Assembly: GCA_022781445.1 (NCBI GenBank)
Contig: JALETQ010000003.1
Span: forward strand, 1-64,000
Direction of reading: 5' to 3'
Length of the DNA: 64,000 nucleotides
From: Prevotella sp.
GTDB taxonomy: Bacteria > Bacteroidota > Bacteroidia > Bacteroidales > Bacteroidaceae
The notes under the pieces: generated by a model
Database searches by the model: none
What the model saw: the letters and a program-made list of their open reading frames with translations, nothing else
Told to the model about the DNA's origin: nothing
In this document: positions 1-9,382 of the stretch, one piece after another
Layout: each line of letters begins with the position of its first letter
Position numbering within the stretch: the first letter of the stretch is position 1
Position numbers and translations under genes: made by a program

Positions 1-1
1 C

Positions 2-157
2 TTCGCCAAAAACGTAATGAAGTTCCTAAGGGGGCTTCTTTGTCTCATTTTCGCAAAATGGGGCTTGAAGGCTCTCAAAAACAAAATAATCGACACCCTC
101 GGTAATCCCGTGGAAGTTTTAACCTCTTCACGAGGTAGCACAGTCAGAATAATTTAG
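2..157 (+). CDS. C-terminal end of an unidentified protein (cut by the window edge)
   Basis: An open frame enters from the left edge and ends at TAG (155-157), leaving 51 residues. The visible tail is basic and has a short hydrophobic patch (LRGLLCLIFAKWG). I do not recognise the family. A basic tail next to repeated DNA would fit the end of a transposase, but nothing visible proves that. After it, 158-291 holds nothing I can identify. Confidence 0.4.
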   Translation, partial: FAKNVMKFLRGLLCLIFAKWGLKALKNKIIDTLGNPVEVLTSSRGSTVRII

Positions 158-291
158 TAAACCCTACCCTACCCCATACTTGACGAAGTGCGTCGCATCC
201 ACGCGACAGCGTGCTGAAAACCATTGCCATTCTTTTGGCCTGAACATTCTTTCAGTGCCTGTATGATGTCCGTTATCTCTAAGCTTCCGAA

Positions 292-401
292 TTCCCAACG
301 GGTTGAGAATTATTTCCCAACGGGTTAAGAATTATTTCCCAACGGGTTGAGAAATATTTCCCAACAGGTTGAAAAATATTTCTCAACGTGTTGGGAAATT
401 G
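292..401. repeat. Five tandem copies of a 22-bp unit with inner dyad symmetry
   Basis: Units start at 292, 314, 336, 358 and 380, exactly 22 bp apart. The core is TTCCCAACGGGTTGAGAA followed by an A/T-rich four-base link. TTCCCAAC and GTTGAGAA are near inverse complements, so each unit is an imperfect palindrome. The last copy has its arms swapped (TTCTCAACGTGTTGGGAA). There is no spacer sequence, so this is not a CRISPR. The role is unknown; a protein-binding array is one possibility. Confidence 0.85.
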
Positions 402-511
402 ATAATGGTACGCTCCCCATCATTGGATTTACCCCTGCAGTCATGTCATTCGTGTTTGAAATATCATGACCGCGACGCGATGATCCTCTCTTCCGCCTGC
501 TCCTTCAATCG

Positions 512-561
512 TGAAAAAAGAAAGTTCCTCCCGTTCGTCGGTGTCGAACGGAAGGAACTTT
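512..561 (-). terminator. Rho-independent terminator of the leftward 592-3570 gene pair
   Basis: Arms 521-537 and 545-561 pair over 17 bp with one mismatch around a 7-base loop. On the minus strand the stem is followed by a run of six T. It lies about 30 bp past the stop of the 345-residue secreted protein. Confidence 0.8.
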
Positions 562-591
562 GCCTGATGATTGCGAATGGCGTCTACATCA

Positions 592-1629
592 TCATTTCAT
601 GACCTTGACAGCCTTCTTGCTGCCATCGGCATTGATGGTTTGCTTGATGTAAAGACCATTTTGGGGCTGAGACACGCGTTTGCCGGTGATATCGTAGTAC
701 ACTTCCTTGGCGGGAGCAGCTGTTTCGGCAGTCGTGATGCCGGCGGGAGTGAATTCATACCAAACAATATTGGAACGGTTTTCTTCGCCACCACCCATAT
801 AAACCGTCTGAACGCCGATGCGATCGAGGTCGGCAATGTAGAAAGCTACGCCGTGGACACCAGTGAAGATGTAGTTGAAGTCGTCATCATCGTCAAAGTC
901 GTAGGGGACATTGGTCATGTTCTCATCAATTCTCTTATAGACATCTGTCGTGAACTCGTAAGGATTGGGATCGTCATCGAAGTACAGATTGTAGTAATAA
1001 TTGGAGAATTTGAGGAGATTGCCCTTCACATCGAAAGCAGGCATGGTGAAGTTCAACCATCCGTAACCCCATGATTCGTTGTAGGCATCGCACTTGTTGA
1101 TGACCGGATCTTGAGGAACGGCAGCCACATCATCCACTACGATCCACGAAGGCTGGATGAATTTGTCGACAACATTCAACGGTGAAACGTCCTTGGCTTC
1201 CGAAATGACCATTCCCACATTATCGTCCGTCACGAACTTGGTGCCGGCTTCATCGAGCTTCAGCACCAGACTGTCGATAGCGGTGAACTTGTAAGAGGTT
1301 TGCTTGCTTTCTCCATCGACGATATCGGTGGCCTCAAAGGTGGCAGCCATGAAGAATCTGAAATTGGTGTTGCCCAGCGGCTGTTTGGAAGCAAAGCGGA
1401 TTTGCCTGCCATCCCAGTCACCCTCGACCCATACATTCTTGGATTCGACGTCCAAATAAGCCTTGTTGTCGGTGAAAGCGATACGGGTTGTCAGAATTGC
1501 CTCGACGAAACTCGACTTCTTGAACTTGATGGCATAGTCTTTGACCACTGCATTGTCGGGCAGTGTCACTTGTGCAAAGGCAGTCGAACAGAAGAGAACC
1601 GCCAAGAGCATTGTTGTAATTTTACGCAT
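592..1629 (-). CDS. Secreted protein with a possible type IX sorting tail
   Basis: A 345-residue protein of unknown function. Residues 1-19 form a signal peptide ending AFA, and the mature protein would begin with Gln (QVTLPD). The body is rich in Asp and aromatic residues and matches no domain I can name. The last ~45 residues (YYDITGKRVSQPQNGLYI, then a basic KAVKVMK end) resemble the short C-terminal sorting domains of Bacteroidetes type IX cargo. So it is probably exported to the periplasm and perhaps to the cell surface. It lies 54 bp downstream of the Omp28-like gene in the same direction and shares its terminator, so the two are probably co-transcribed. Confidence 0.75.
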   Translation of the reverse strand: MRKITTMLLAVLFCSTAFAQVTLPDNAVVKDYAIKFKKSSFVEAILTTRIAFTDNKAYLDVESKNVWVEGDWDGRQIRFASKQPLGNTNFRFFMAATFEATDIVDGESKQTSYKFTAIDSLVLKLDEAGTKFVTDDNVGMVISEAKDVSPLNVVDKFIQPSWIVVDDVAAVPQDPVINKCDAYNESWGYGWLNFTMPAFDVKGNLLKFSNYYYNLYFDDDPNPYEFTTDVYKRIDENMTNVPYDFDDDDDFNYIFTGVHGVAFYIADLDRIGVQTVYMGGGEENRSNIVWYEFTPAGITTAETAAPAKEVYYDITGKRVSQPQNGLYIKQTINADGSKKAVKVMK

Positions 1630-1683
1630 GATTTTTGTTTTAATTGATTGAACATGATGATATATTACTTGTACGAATTGCGT

Positions 1684-3570
1684 TCATCGAACATACACCT
1701 TGAAGGTCTTTCCATCGGATGTACGTACAATGTTGATGCCTTTTTGGGGCATATTGAGGCGTTTGCCGTCGATGCTGTAATAGCTCTTGGTGACTTTCAT
1801 CGGCTCTTGGCTTTCAAGGTCGCTGATGCCGGTTGCCGAATAAGGCCTGACAAGTACCTTGTTGGCGTTGATGATTTTGCGCGTGTCATAATCAACGATG
1901 GCCACAACGACCGAAAGCTTGTCTTTTTTCTGTACCACTTTGTTGGCGGCAATGTCGAAGACATAGCTGTGTTCGGCCGGCTGCAATGCCGACAAGGTTT
2001 CCGGAAGGCTTCCCTCGATGCCCGAGTCGTGGATGTTGTAAGTCAGCATATTTCCTTGCACCTCGTATTGCCTTTGCTCGACAGCTTCTTCAGACCATGC
2101 CAGAGCCACATCGTTGTAGACCATATTCAGCTCAATGTCGGACCCTCCGGTGTACTTGGACATGTCGGGATCGGGATAAGAAGCGGTCTTTTCAACAAAA
2201 TAATTGGTTTGTCCCCATTGATTTCCCTTGCCAACCAGACTGTCACCGGTGAGGATGTAAGTCAGACGATAGTTGCCCGGCATGTCATAAGCGGCAGAAG
2301 TGACCGATTTGACGGCAATGACGGTCTGTGCCTCGTCGGTGAACTGTGCAGTCAGATCGACACCGACAGGCGAGAATTGGTCGCGAACGCCTTTCCATAC
2401 CTCATCGAAGTGGAAGCCCGAAGTTTCGTTGCCCAGATAAGGATCGGTCTCCACCGAGCGGTCGAGATAAACGATGGGATAACCCGAAACGGGATTGGAA
2501 TAGATGTAACCGAAGTCCATCGGATCCACCGAAGCATACTGATGGTAGGACACTCCTACGAAATCATCGCCAAACATACGGTTCATTTTATCCATGCCCA
2601 CCAGCCCGCGAGGACAATAACCACATGTTGTACCGGTGTATTCCTCGACCAGGGGACGGTGAACGGGAACGACAGCATAGTTCATCAAGTCGGTCGTGAA
2701 CGGCTGTTTCAACTCGTTATCGACTCCGTTGACTTTGTTGATCTGAATGCTCAGCTGATGTTTGCCGGTGGCATCGATGGCCGGAAGTTCGAAAGAAACG
2801 CTGCCTTTCTTGCCATAATAGGCCGGAATGTTTGCCGTGGCGTGAACATTGCCTTCCTTGCCGGCCACACTCCAGGTGAAATCAACCGACGAAACTCCGT
2901 TGTTGCCCTTGTTGAAAATATCGAAAACATAAGTTTCCGAACGGTTCACCTGAATGTTTTTCTCCGGCAGCGAGGCGGTCACGCCATTCTTCACACCGTC
3001 TGTCAAGAGCACTTGCATGGCCGAAGTGAAGTTCAACGATGTATTTCGCGACTTCCATGTGGGGTAAGTTTTGGACGTACGCATATAAGACCATTCGGGA
3101 TTGTTGCCCGGAACACTCACGATGGGTTTTTCGTTCTCGGCGACAAGGGTTTCGATATCGAAACTATATCCCACGTAAACACCTTGATCCGTGAGCCGGT
3201 AAGGCTGATCGAAAATGACCTCTATGTATCCGCCGGTGATGGTTGCCTGCGCCACATCAACCTTCTGGCTTGTCACAGAGGGTACATTGACGGAGTTGCT
3301 CACCGTCAGTTTTTCGGAAATCCATGCCGACATGTTGCTGATACCTTCGAGAGAGATCACCGGAATGCGCACACCCTTGACGGTGGTGCCTTTCAAATCG
3401 GATTCGGTGATGTGAACGGCGACATCATAGTTTTCCTTTCTTGTGGAACCGACAAATGACTGCTGTTGCGAGCCATCATACGCTCCATAAATAAGATAGT
3501 TTTGTGCAAACGACGAAAAAGTCGATAAAAATGCAACAGCCATCAATAAAATAAGTCGAGTTTTTGTCAT
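1684..3570 (-). CDS. Omp28-like secreted protein with thioredoxin-type CxxC and sorting tail
   Basis: A 628-residue protein. The signal peptide (1-22) ends SFA and the mature end would start with Gln (QNYLIYG). The N-terminal ~290 residues look like beta-sandwich modules. At about residue 308 a thioredoxin-like segment begins (EEYTGTTCGYCPRG), with Cys316 and Cys319 as a CxxC pair. This arrangement is typical of the Bacteroidetes Omp28-related family. The C-terminus (SIDGKRLNMPQKGINIVR, then a basic end) resembles a type IX sorting domain. A thiol-redox role outside the cytoplasm is possible but is inferred from the CxxC alone. It is the first gene of the leftward pair beside the proposed origin. 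Confidence 0.8.
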   Translation of the reverse strand: MTKTRLILLMAVAFLSTFSSFAQNYLIYGAYDGSQQQSFVGSTRKENYDVAVHITESDLKGTTVKGVRIPVISLEGISNMSAWISEKLTVSNSVNVPSVTSQKVDVAQATITGGYIEVIFDQPYRLTDQGVYVGYSFDIETLVAENEKPIVSVPGNNPEWSYMRTSKTYPTWKSRNTSLNFTSAMQVLLTDGVKNGVTASLPEKNIQVNRSETYVFDIFNKGNNGVSSVDFTWSVAGKEGNVHATANIPAYYGKKGSVSFELPAIDATGKHQLSIQINKVNGVDNELKQPFTTDLMNYAVVPVHRPLVEEYTGTTCGYCPRGLVGMDKMNRMFGDDFVGVSYHQYASVDPMDFGYIYSNPVSGYPIVYLDRSVETDPYLGNETSGFHFDEVWKGVRDQFSPVGVDLTAQFTDEAQTVIAVKSVTSAAYDMPGNYRLTYILTGDSLVGKGNQWGQTNYFVEKTASYPDPDMSKYTGGSDIELNMVYNDVALAWSEEAVEQRQYEVQGNMLTYNIHDSGIEGSLPETLSALQPAEHSYVFDIAANKVVQKKDKLSVVVAIVDYDTRKIINANKVLVRPYSATGISDLESQEPMKVTKSYYSIDGKRLNMPQKGINIVRTSDGKTFKVYVR

Positions 3571-3599
3571 AAAAATAATTGTTATTGTTGAACATCAAA

Positions 3600-5135
3600 T
3601 AATTCGAGTGCAATATTACATATTACAAATGAACGCTGCAAATCATTTTATTTTTCTTTATAAAGATTATTTTTTACATATAAATAATCACAATAACTAA
3701 TAGTTTATAAAAACAAGGACTGCTTTTGTTAATAAATCGTATAAATTTCATGATATTGGGAGTAAAAATCTGAAATCAGATTTAGTCACAAAGAAACATA
3801 ATTAAATAAAAAAATAAATGGCTTTTAGTGATATTTCTAAATATGTATATTTATAAATGGCGAATAGAAAAACACAAATGAAAATCGGTTCTCTATATCT
3901 TAGTGTCTAAACAATACTGCGTCCGACAATCCATTCGGATAGTTTATTTACATATATCTGCATATTTCAATTCATTATTCTTGAATGTTCGTTGCCGAAG
4001 AAGTCATCATAAAACCCAAAGAAAGAATAAGCCGACAACTTTTGCAAAACTCGGCAGGTTTTCTACAGTTATCAAAAGCAGAAGAACACTGTATAAAACC
4101 GGAGAATTATCCCCAAGATACAAAACGATTTTTAACGCTGCAACGGTAATGATCGGCTGCTATCAATCACCATGAACGATTATCCGGACAAACAATAACA
4201 TAATAATATAATCATTTTGTTATCAATAAATTATTTATTTCATAACGAATCTTTTCGCCCTCGTTGTACGCAAGAAAACCAAATAACGATATTTAGTAAT
4301 GAAAATTATCATCTTATGCACACATCATCATCGTATTGATCTCATAATAGAATAATATATTTATATATATCGAAGTGAATAAATCCGAAGAGTTTGTCAA
4401 CCAGAAAGAATACATGTCATGCCGGTCGTACCAATTCGATTCCACCATCGACCGATCACACGCATTTTATAGACCCTTTGTTGTCGTATCTAAATGGCGT
4501 TCACGCCAAGACATGTCACCGGTTGTGCTTAATGTCGCTTCAACACCAATCGATCACGAAAACCCGAATCGGAATTGCTCGATTGTCAAGTGGTTTGTTT
4601 GCCGATAACCGACAAACATAACGGACTACGGTAAAACAAACCGGCAAGCAGATGAAACCGGACGAACGCCATAATATACAAGAATGATCGGTCGGATACT
4701 TGATCGGGATTTAGCAAACCAAGATATCCACACATATTGTGGATAACCCTTGGGAAAACCGGTTGATAATTTCCGGCGTTATCAACCGTCAGAATCAGGA
4801 AGCGATTCTTTGTGGAAAACAGGGTATTTTTCACGACGATATCAAACGGTTTTTAACGTCCTGCGCAACAAAAAAGTTATGCACATATCACCAAATCCAC
4901 CTTATCGACACTTCGGTGGATAACCCATTCAAATCATTGAATATCAAATTTCCGGACCTTTCATAAATAGTTGATAACCCATCGTGGGATGTTGAAGACG
5001 GAAAAAGCAAATATTCATTGAATTTTTTATCAACATATCCACGGTATATCATTATTATCCTTTTTTCTTTTTCAATAAAAACAATAAGAATAAAACATAT
5101 ACGATGGGGATAACGTGAATGGTATCGGATCATTT
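3600..5135. other. Candidate chromosomal replication origin (oriC)
   Basis: About 1.5 kb without a plausible gene. The left part (3600-4380) is very A/T-rich, as expected of an unwinding region. The right part (4724-5035) is dense in DnaA-box-like 9-mers. Exact matches to TTATNCACA lie at 4314-4322 (+), 4738-4746 (-, TTATCCACA) and 4877-4885 (+). One-mismatch sites lie at 4724-4732, 4811-4819, 4915-4923 and 5027-5035, with several TTATCAAC variants between them. Both genes to the left run left, and most housekeeping genes to the right run right, as expected at an origin. The parS-like sites 10 kb to the right agree. No dnaA gene is in the window; the call is an inference from composition and motifs. 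Confidence 0.6.
4724..5035. promoter_or_regulatory. DnaA-box cluster
   Basis: Within ~310 bp there are two exact TTATNCACA boxes (4738-4746 on minus, 4877-4885 on plus). There are also one-mismatch boxes at 4724-4732, 4811-4819, 4915-4923 and 5027-5035. The first two face each other 5 bp apart (ATATCCACA then TGTGGATAA), forming an inverted pair. Density and orientation changes are typical of bacterial origins. Confidence 0.6.
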
Positions 5136-5147
5136 CGGGTGACTTGT

Positions 5148-5255
5148 TCCCAATTGGTCATGAGAGTCCGAGTCATCACCGTTTGATTGTTGACCCGGAT
5201 GAGTTGTTATTTTGTTTTTCCGTAGTCTGCCATGTCTGCAACAAACCGACGAACA
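5148..5255 (+). repeat. Dispersed repeat family A, left part
   Basis: Begins CCCAATTGGTCATGAGAG and aligns over ~107 bp with the copy at 8319-8430. Both include a Cgtttg... segment, a TTTTGTTTTTCCGTA block and a GCAAACCGA-type end. It lies between the proposed origin and the cupin gene. Confidence 0.7.
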
Positions 5256-5353
5256 AAATTCCTGTAAACGGACGATATCTGAAGGTTATGGAGCGAAAAC
5301 GACCGAAAACAGCATTGTCTTCGGTCGTTCAAAAAGATTCATGCGGATTGGCA

Positions 5354-6418
5354 TCATCGGTGTTCGTATGCCCGGAAGAGTTGTTCCGCAAGGTCGTATT
5401 CGGCATCGGTGACGGCTTCAAGCCATTCGTTGCTTGCCTGTTCGTCGGTCAAAGCGATGGCAAGATGCTGAAAAAGGCTGTTTCGTGTCGCTCCATGCCA
5501 ATGTTTCACCTCGGGCGGAATGTTCACCACGTCGCCCTCCCGAAGGGCTCGAGGCGGCTTTTGCCATTCCTGATACCATCCTTTGCCGGCAACACAGATC
5601 AGAATTTGCCCGGTATGATGGTGGATATGCCAGTTGTTGCGGCAACCCGGCTCGAACGTGACGTTGTGAATGGTCAGCCTGCCGTTGTCGAGCAAGGATG
5701 CCAAATGGCTGTTGCCGGTGAAATAACGGGCAAATGCAGTGTTGGGTTCGCCCACCGGAAAGGCAAGAGGTCGTACCGGACGGGGGCTATTGAAGGGCAT
5801 TCCGAAAAATTCGGCAACCGACTTTCCGGCACGGTAGGCTTCTTGTTCGCCCACAAGTTGTTGCAGAACACCGGGCAATGCAAGGATGACCTCGTCTGCC
5901 ACACCCATGTTACGTGCACCGGCAATATGCGCTTTTCGTTGGTTTTCCACGCCGCTCAACCCGCAGAGTGCGCCGAGGGTGATCCATTCGCGCTGGGCAA
6001 AGGTGAGGTTGTTGCGGGCGAAGATGTCGCCGAAAAGATGGGCTTTGAGATAATGGTCGGTGGCGGGTGCAAAGTGATAGTCGAAGGGTTGTCCGCCATT
6101 GAGTCGGGTCTGTACGCGTGTACCTTCCCGAAGAGCATCGAAATCGCGAGGCATCGGGTCGGCATCAATGCCTTCAGCATCGGCGATGTCTTGAGCCTTG
6201 CGCTCCTCAACGACTTTTTGAAGTGCTGCCAATGCGTTCAGGCTGCGTGGAAAGCCCACGTAGGCATAGAGTTGCGACAGAGCTTCTTTGATCTCGGCGA
6301 TGGTGAGCCCGTGATCCAATCCGTCGGCAATGGCGGTTGGCAACCGCAACATATCGCCTTCGGCAGTAAGGCAGGCAATGGCTGCCATGGCTCTCCATGA
6401 TGGTTGCAATGTGTTCAT
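5354..6418 (-). CDS. Carboxymuconolactone decarboxylase-like protein fused to a cupin
   Basis: About 354 residues if translation starts at MNTLQPSW (6418). The longer frame to 6484 would run into the upstream gene's stop, so I prefer the short start. The first part carries two alpha-helical segments of the carboxymuconolactone decarboxylase/AhpD type (around AIACLTAEGDMLRLP and, later, QREWITLGALCGLSGVENQR). The usual AhpD CxxC is absent. The C-terminal ~110 residues are a cupin: NNWHIHHHTGQ gives the metal His residues and GDVVNIPPEVKHWHG the second motif. The family includes small-molecule decarboxylases and oxidoreductase-like proteins; the substrate is unknown. It lies 56 bp downstream of the broken aldo/keto reductase and probably shares its transcript. 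Confidence 0.8.
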   Translation of the reverse strand: MNTLQPSWRAMAAIACLTAEGDMLRLPTAIADGLDHGLTIAEIKEALSQLYAYVGFPRSLNALAALQKVVEERKAQDIADAEGIDADPMPRDFDALREGTRVQTRLNGGQPFDYHFAPATDHYLKAHLFGDIFARNNLTFAQREWITLGALCGLSGVENQRKAHIAGARNMGVADEVILALPGVLQQLVGEQEAYRAGKSVAEFFGMPFNSPRPVRPLAFPVGEPNTAFARYFTGNSHLASLLDNGRLTIHNVTFEPGCRNNWHIHHHTGQILICVAGKGWYQEWQKPPRALREGDVVNIPPEVKHWHGATRNSLFQHLAIALTDEQASNEWLEAVTDAEYDLAEQLFRAYEHR

Positions 6419-6474
6419 GATTGTATAGATAAATGATGTTGGGGTTTTTGAAAGAATGGTGTTCGATGGCCGGT

Positions 6475-7320
<846 letters not shown>

Positions 7321-7347
7321 TTACCTTTCTTTGATATTGTTCGGGGG

Positions 7348-7355
7348 CAAAGATA
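7348..7355 (-). promoter_or_regulatory. -7 box for the reductase/cupin pair
   Basis: On the minus strand this reads TATCTTTG, an exact match to the Bacteroidetes TAnnTTTG -7 element, 34 bp upstream of the reductase start. No clear -33 TTTG is at the right distance, which would suit a regulator-dependent promoter beside the divergent AraC gene. Confidence 0.45.
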
Positions 7356-7456
7356 GGGTTTTATGGTGGTTTCGCGGTTTCATCAAAAGCGTTAAAGATG
7401 TCACTTTTTGCGCAATTCTTTCGTTTTTGATATGGATATGACCTATTTTTGGAGGC

Positions 7457-8305
7457 ATGAAGGAAACAGACGATCCTCAATTTGTGTTTTCGACGGACTT
7501 CATGTGCATCAACGAAGGGCGTTTTCGCGGTTGGTGCCTGCATATGATTTGCCACGATGGGGAAGGAAGTTTTGTGTTCAACGACCGTTGTCACCACATC
7601 AAACGCAATGATGTGGTGATACTCATCTTGCCCGAAAAGGTCAGCAACCCGGCACCTCATGCCGATTTGCGCATAGAATTCTTTGCTGCGCCTTATAAAT
7701 TCCTCAACGCCCAGCTGCCATCCAATAACTTCGGAATTGGCGGAGGCATCACTTTGTTTCATGAACCGGTCATTCCGCTCACGGAAAACGATGCCCGGCG
7801 GTTTACCGACGACATTCACAGGTTGCGGAACCGCATGGAAGACACGGAGCACTTGTTCTACAGAGAACTGATGGGCAGCCTTTGCCAAACGATGATGTAC
7901 GACCTCTTTGATTTTCATTCAAAGCATGTCGGAACCCTCGATGCTACCAATCGCACGGGTTATATCGTGAAAGAACTGATGAAGATGTTGCGCATGGGTG
8001 CTTGTCGAAAGCACCGCGAAGTGGCTTATTATGCCGAAAGACTCAACGTGACACCCAAATACTTGTCGGATACCGTGCGGCGTGCCACGGGCAACAGCGT
8101 GACTTCGTTTATCGACCGATACACGGTTCCCATGCTCAAAGAGTATCTGGAAGACAGCACTTTGTCGCTCATGCAGATTGCCGATACCATGAATTTCTCG
8201 TCGACTTCGTATTTCAGCCGTTATGTTTTCAGGCATTTGGGCATGACACCGAGCCGGTATCGCAAGAGTTTGTTACCCGGCAATGCCGGGAACGAGCATC
8301 CTTGA
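7457..8305 (+). CDS. AraC-family transcriptional regulator
   Basis: A 282-residue protein. The N-terminal ~165 residues would be a cupin-like effector-sensing domain. The C-terminal ~100 residues are an AraC double helix-turn-helix (AERLNVTPKYLSDTVRRATG and SLMQIADTMNFSSTSYFSRYV, then GMTPSRYR). A GGAGG lies directly before the ATG, which supports the start. It is divergent from the reductase/cupin pair across 142 bp, so it is the likely local regulator of that pair. The effector is unknown; the neighbours suggest a small aldehyde, ketone or organic acid. Confidence 0.88.
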   Translation: MKETDDPQFVFSTDFMCINEGRFRGWCLHMICHDGEGSFVFNDRCHHIKRNDVVILILPEKVSNPAPHADLRIEFFAAPYKFLNAQLPSNNFGIGGGITLFHEPVIPLTENDARRFTDDIHRLRNRMEDTEHLFYRELMGSLCQTMMYDLFDFHSKHVGTLDATNRTGYIVKELMKMLRMGACRKHREVAYYAERLNVTPKYLSDTVRRATGNSVTSFIDRYTVPMLKEYLEDSTLSLMQIADTMNFSSTSYFSRYVFRHLGMTPSRYRKSLLPGNAGNEHP

Positions 8306-8318
8306 TGGTTTTCTTCCA

Positions 8319-8430
8319 TCCCAACCGGTCATCAGAGTCCGAGTCGATTTCGTTTGTTTGCAGACCGGATGGATTGTCATTTTTGTTTTTCCGTAACCCC
8401 TTGAGCCTGCTGCAAACCGATGATAACTCC
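8319..8430 (+). repeat. Dispersed repeat family A, left part
   Basis: Begins CCCAACCGGTCATCAGAG and matches the 5148-5255 copy across its length. Both have TTTTTGTTTTTCCGTA and end in a CTGCAAACCGA-like stretch. It lies between the convergent AraC and frdB genes. Confidence 0.7.
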
Positions 8431-8482
8431 GCAAACGTTGCGGAAGATGATGTCAGATGCGGTTCGGATCGGCTTTGGGGAT

Positions 8483-8516
8483 AAAAAAGTAAGGCGATTC
8501 TCAACGGAATCGCCCT
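8483..8516 (-). terminator. Terminator of the frdCAB operon
   Basis: Arms GGCGATTC (8493-8500) and GAATCGCC (8507-8514) form a hairpin. On the minus strand it is followed by a T-rich run (TTACTTTTTTATC). It lies ~35 bp after the frdB stop. Confidence 0.8.
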
Positions 8517-8551
8517 ACCATTAACATGTGATATTATGAAAACAGGGTTTG

Positions 8552-9307
8552 TCAGTCTGCCAGTTTGGCTTTGATGAACTCGCGGTTAAAGCGGGCAATA
8601 TTGGCAATGGATTCGTTTTTCGGACACTCGGCTTCGCAAGCACGGGTATTGGTACAGTTGCCAAAGCCCAGCTCGTCCATCTTCATCACCATCGCTTTGG
8701 CTCTGCGGGCAGCCTCGGGCTTGCCTTGGGGAAGGAGAGCCAGCTGGCTGACTTTGGAGCTTACGAAGAGCATGGCAGAGCCGTTCTTGCAGGCAGCGAC
8801 ACAGCATCCGCAACCGATACAGGTGGCGCAGTCCATTGCTTCGTCGGCATTTTCCTTGGGAATGAGGATGGCATTGGCATCCTGAGCCTGTCCGGTACGG
8901 ACGCTGGTATAGCCTCCGGCCTGGATGATCTTGTCGAATGCGCCGCGATCGACCATGCAGTCTTTGATGACCGGGAATGCAGCCGAACGCCAAGGTTCAA
9001 CGGTAATCTCGTCGCCATCGTTGAAACGACGCATGTAAAGCTGACAGGTGGTGGCACTGTCGGCAGGTCCGTGGGGATGACCGTTGATGTAGAGTGAGCA
9101 CATACCGCAGATTCCTTCGCGGCAGTCGTGATCGAATACGAAGGGTTCTTTGCCCTCGCTGATGAGTTCTTCATTGAGAATGTCGAGCATTTCGAGGAAG
9201 GAAGTGTCATCGGGGATGTTCTTCATCTCTCTTGTATCGAAATAACCTTTCTCTCGTGGTCCGTTCTGTCGCCAGAACTTGAGTGTGAAACTGATATTTT
9301 TAGCCAT
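8552..9307 (-). CDS. frdB: Fumarate reductase/succinate dehydrogenase iron-sulfur subunit
   Basis: A 251-residue subunit that carries electrons between FrdA and the heme-containing membrane anchor. The N-terminal plant-ferredoxin-type [2Fe-2S] ligands are Cys62, Cys67, Cys70 and Cys88. The C-terminal cluster ligands come from the [10 protein letters not shown] stretch (Cys160, 163, 166 and following) and the [14 protein letters not shown] stretch (Cys218, 224, 228). Length and Cys spacing are normal for the family. It is third in a leftward frdC-frdA-frdB operon, 75 bp after frdA. In anaerobic Bacteroidales this complex reduces fumarate to succinate as the last step of the fermentation respiratory chain; the malate dehydrogenase at 58.9 kb feeds the same branch. 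Confidence 0.95.
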   Translation of the reverse strand: MAKNISFTLKFWRQNGPREKGYFDTREMKNIPDDTSFLEMLDILNEELISEGKEPFVFDHDCREGICGMCSLYINGHPHGPADSATTCQLYMRRFNDGDEITVEPWRSAAFPVIKDCMVDRGAFDKIIQAGGYTSVRTGQAQDANAILIPKENADEAMDCATCIGCGCCVAACKNGSAMLFVSSKVSQLALLPQGKPEAARRAKAMVMKMDELGFGNCTNTRACEAECPKNESIANIARFNREFIKAKLAD

Positions 9308-9382
9308 TGTTGTTTGATTTAATTTGGTGAACTTTTTGAATGGGATGTCTATAAACGGGGTTGTTTACGGATGTTTCCATTA

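Noticed and set aside
292..401. Possible CRISPR array
   Set aside because: The 22-bp units are contiguous with no variable spacers and no cas genes nearby.
1648..3459. 603-codon open frame on the plus strand
   Set aside because: It is the mirror of the 628-residue Omp28-like gene, which has a signal peptide, a CxxC and a sorting tail; the plus frame has none of these.
4375..4834. Short open frames inside the proposed origin
   Set aside because: 75-82 codons, overlapping in several frames, with no family features; they lie across DnaA-box-rich DNA.
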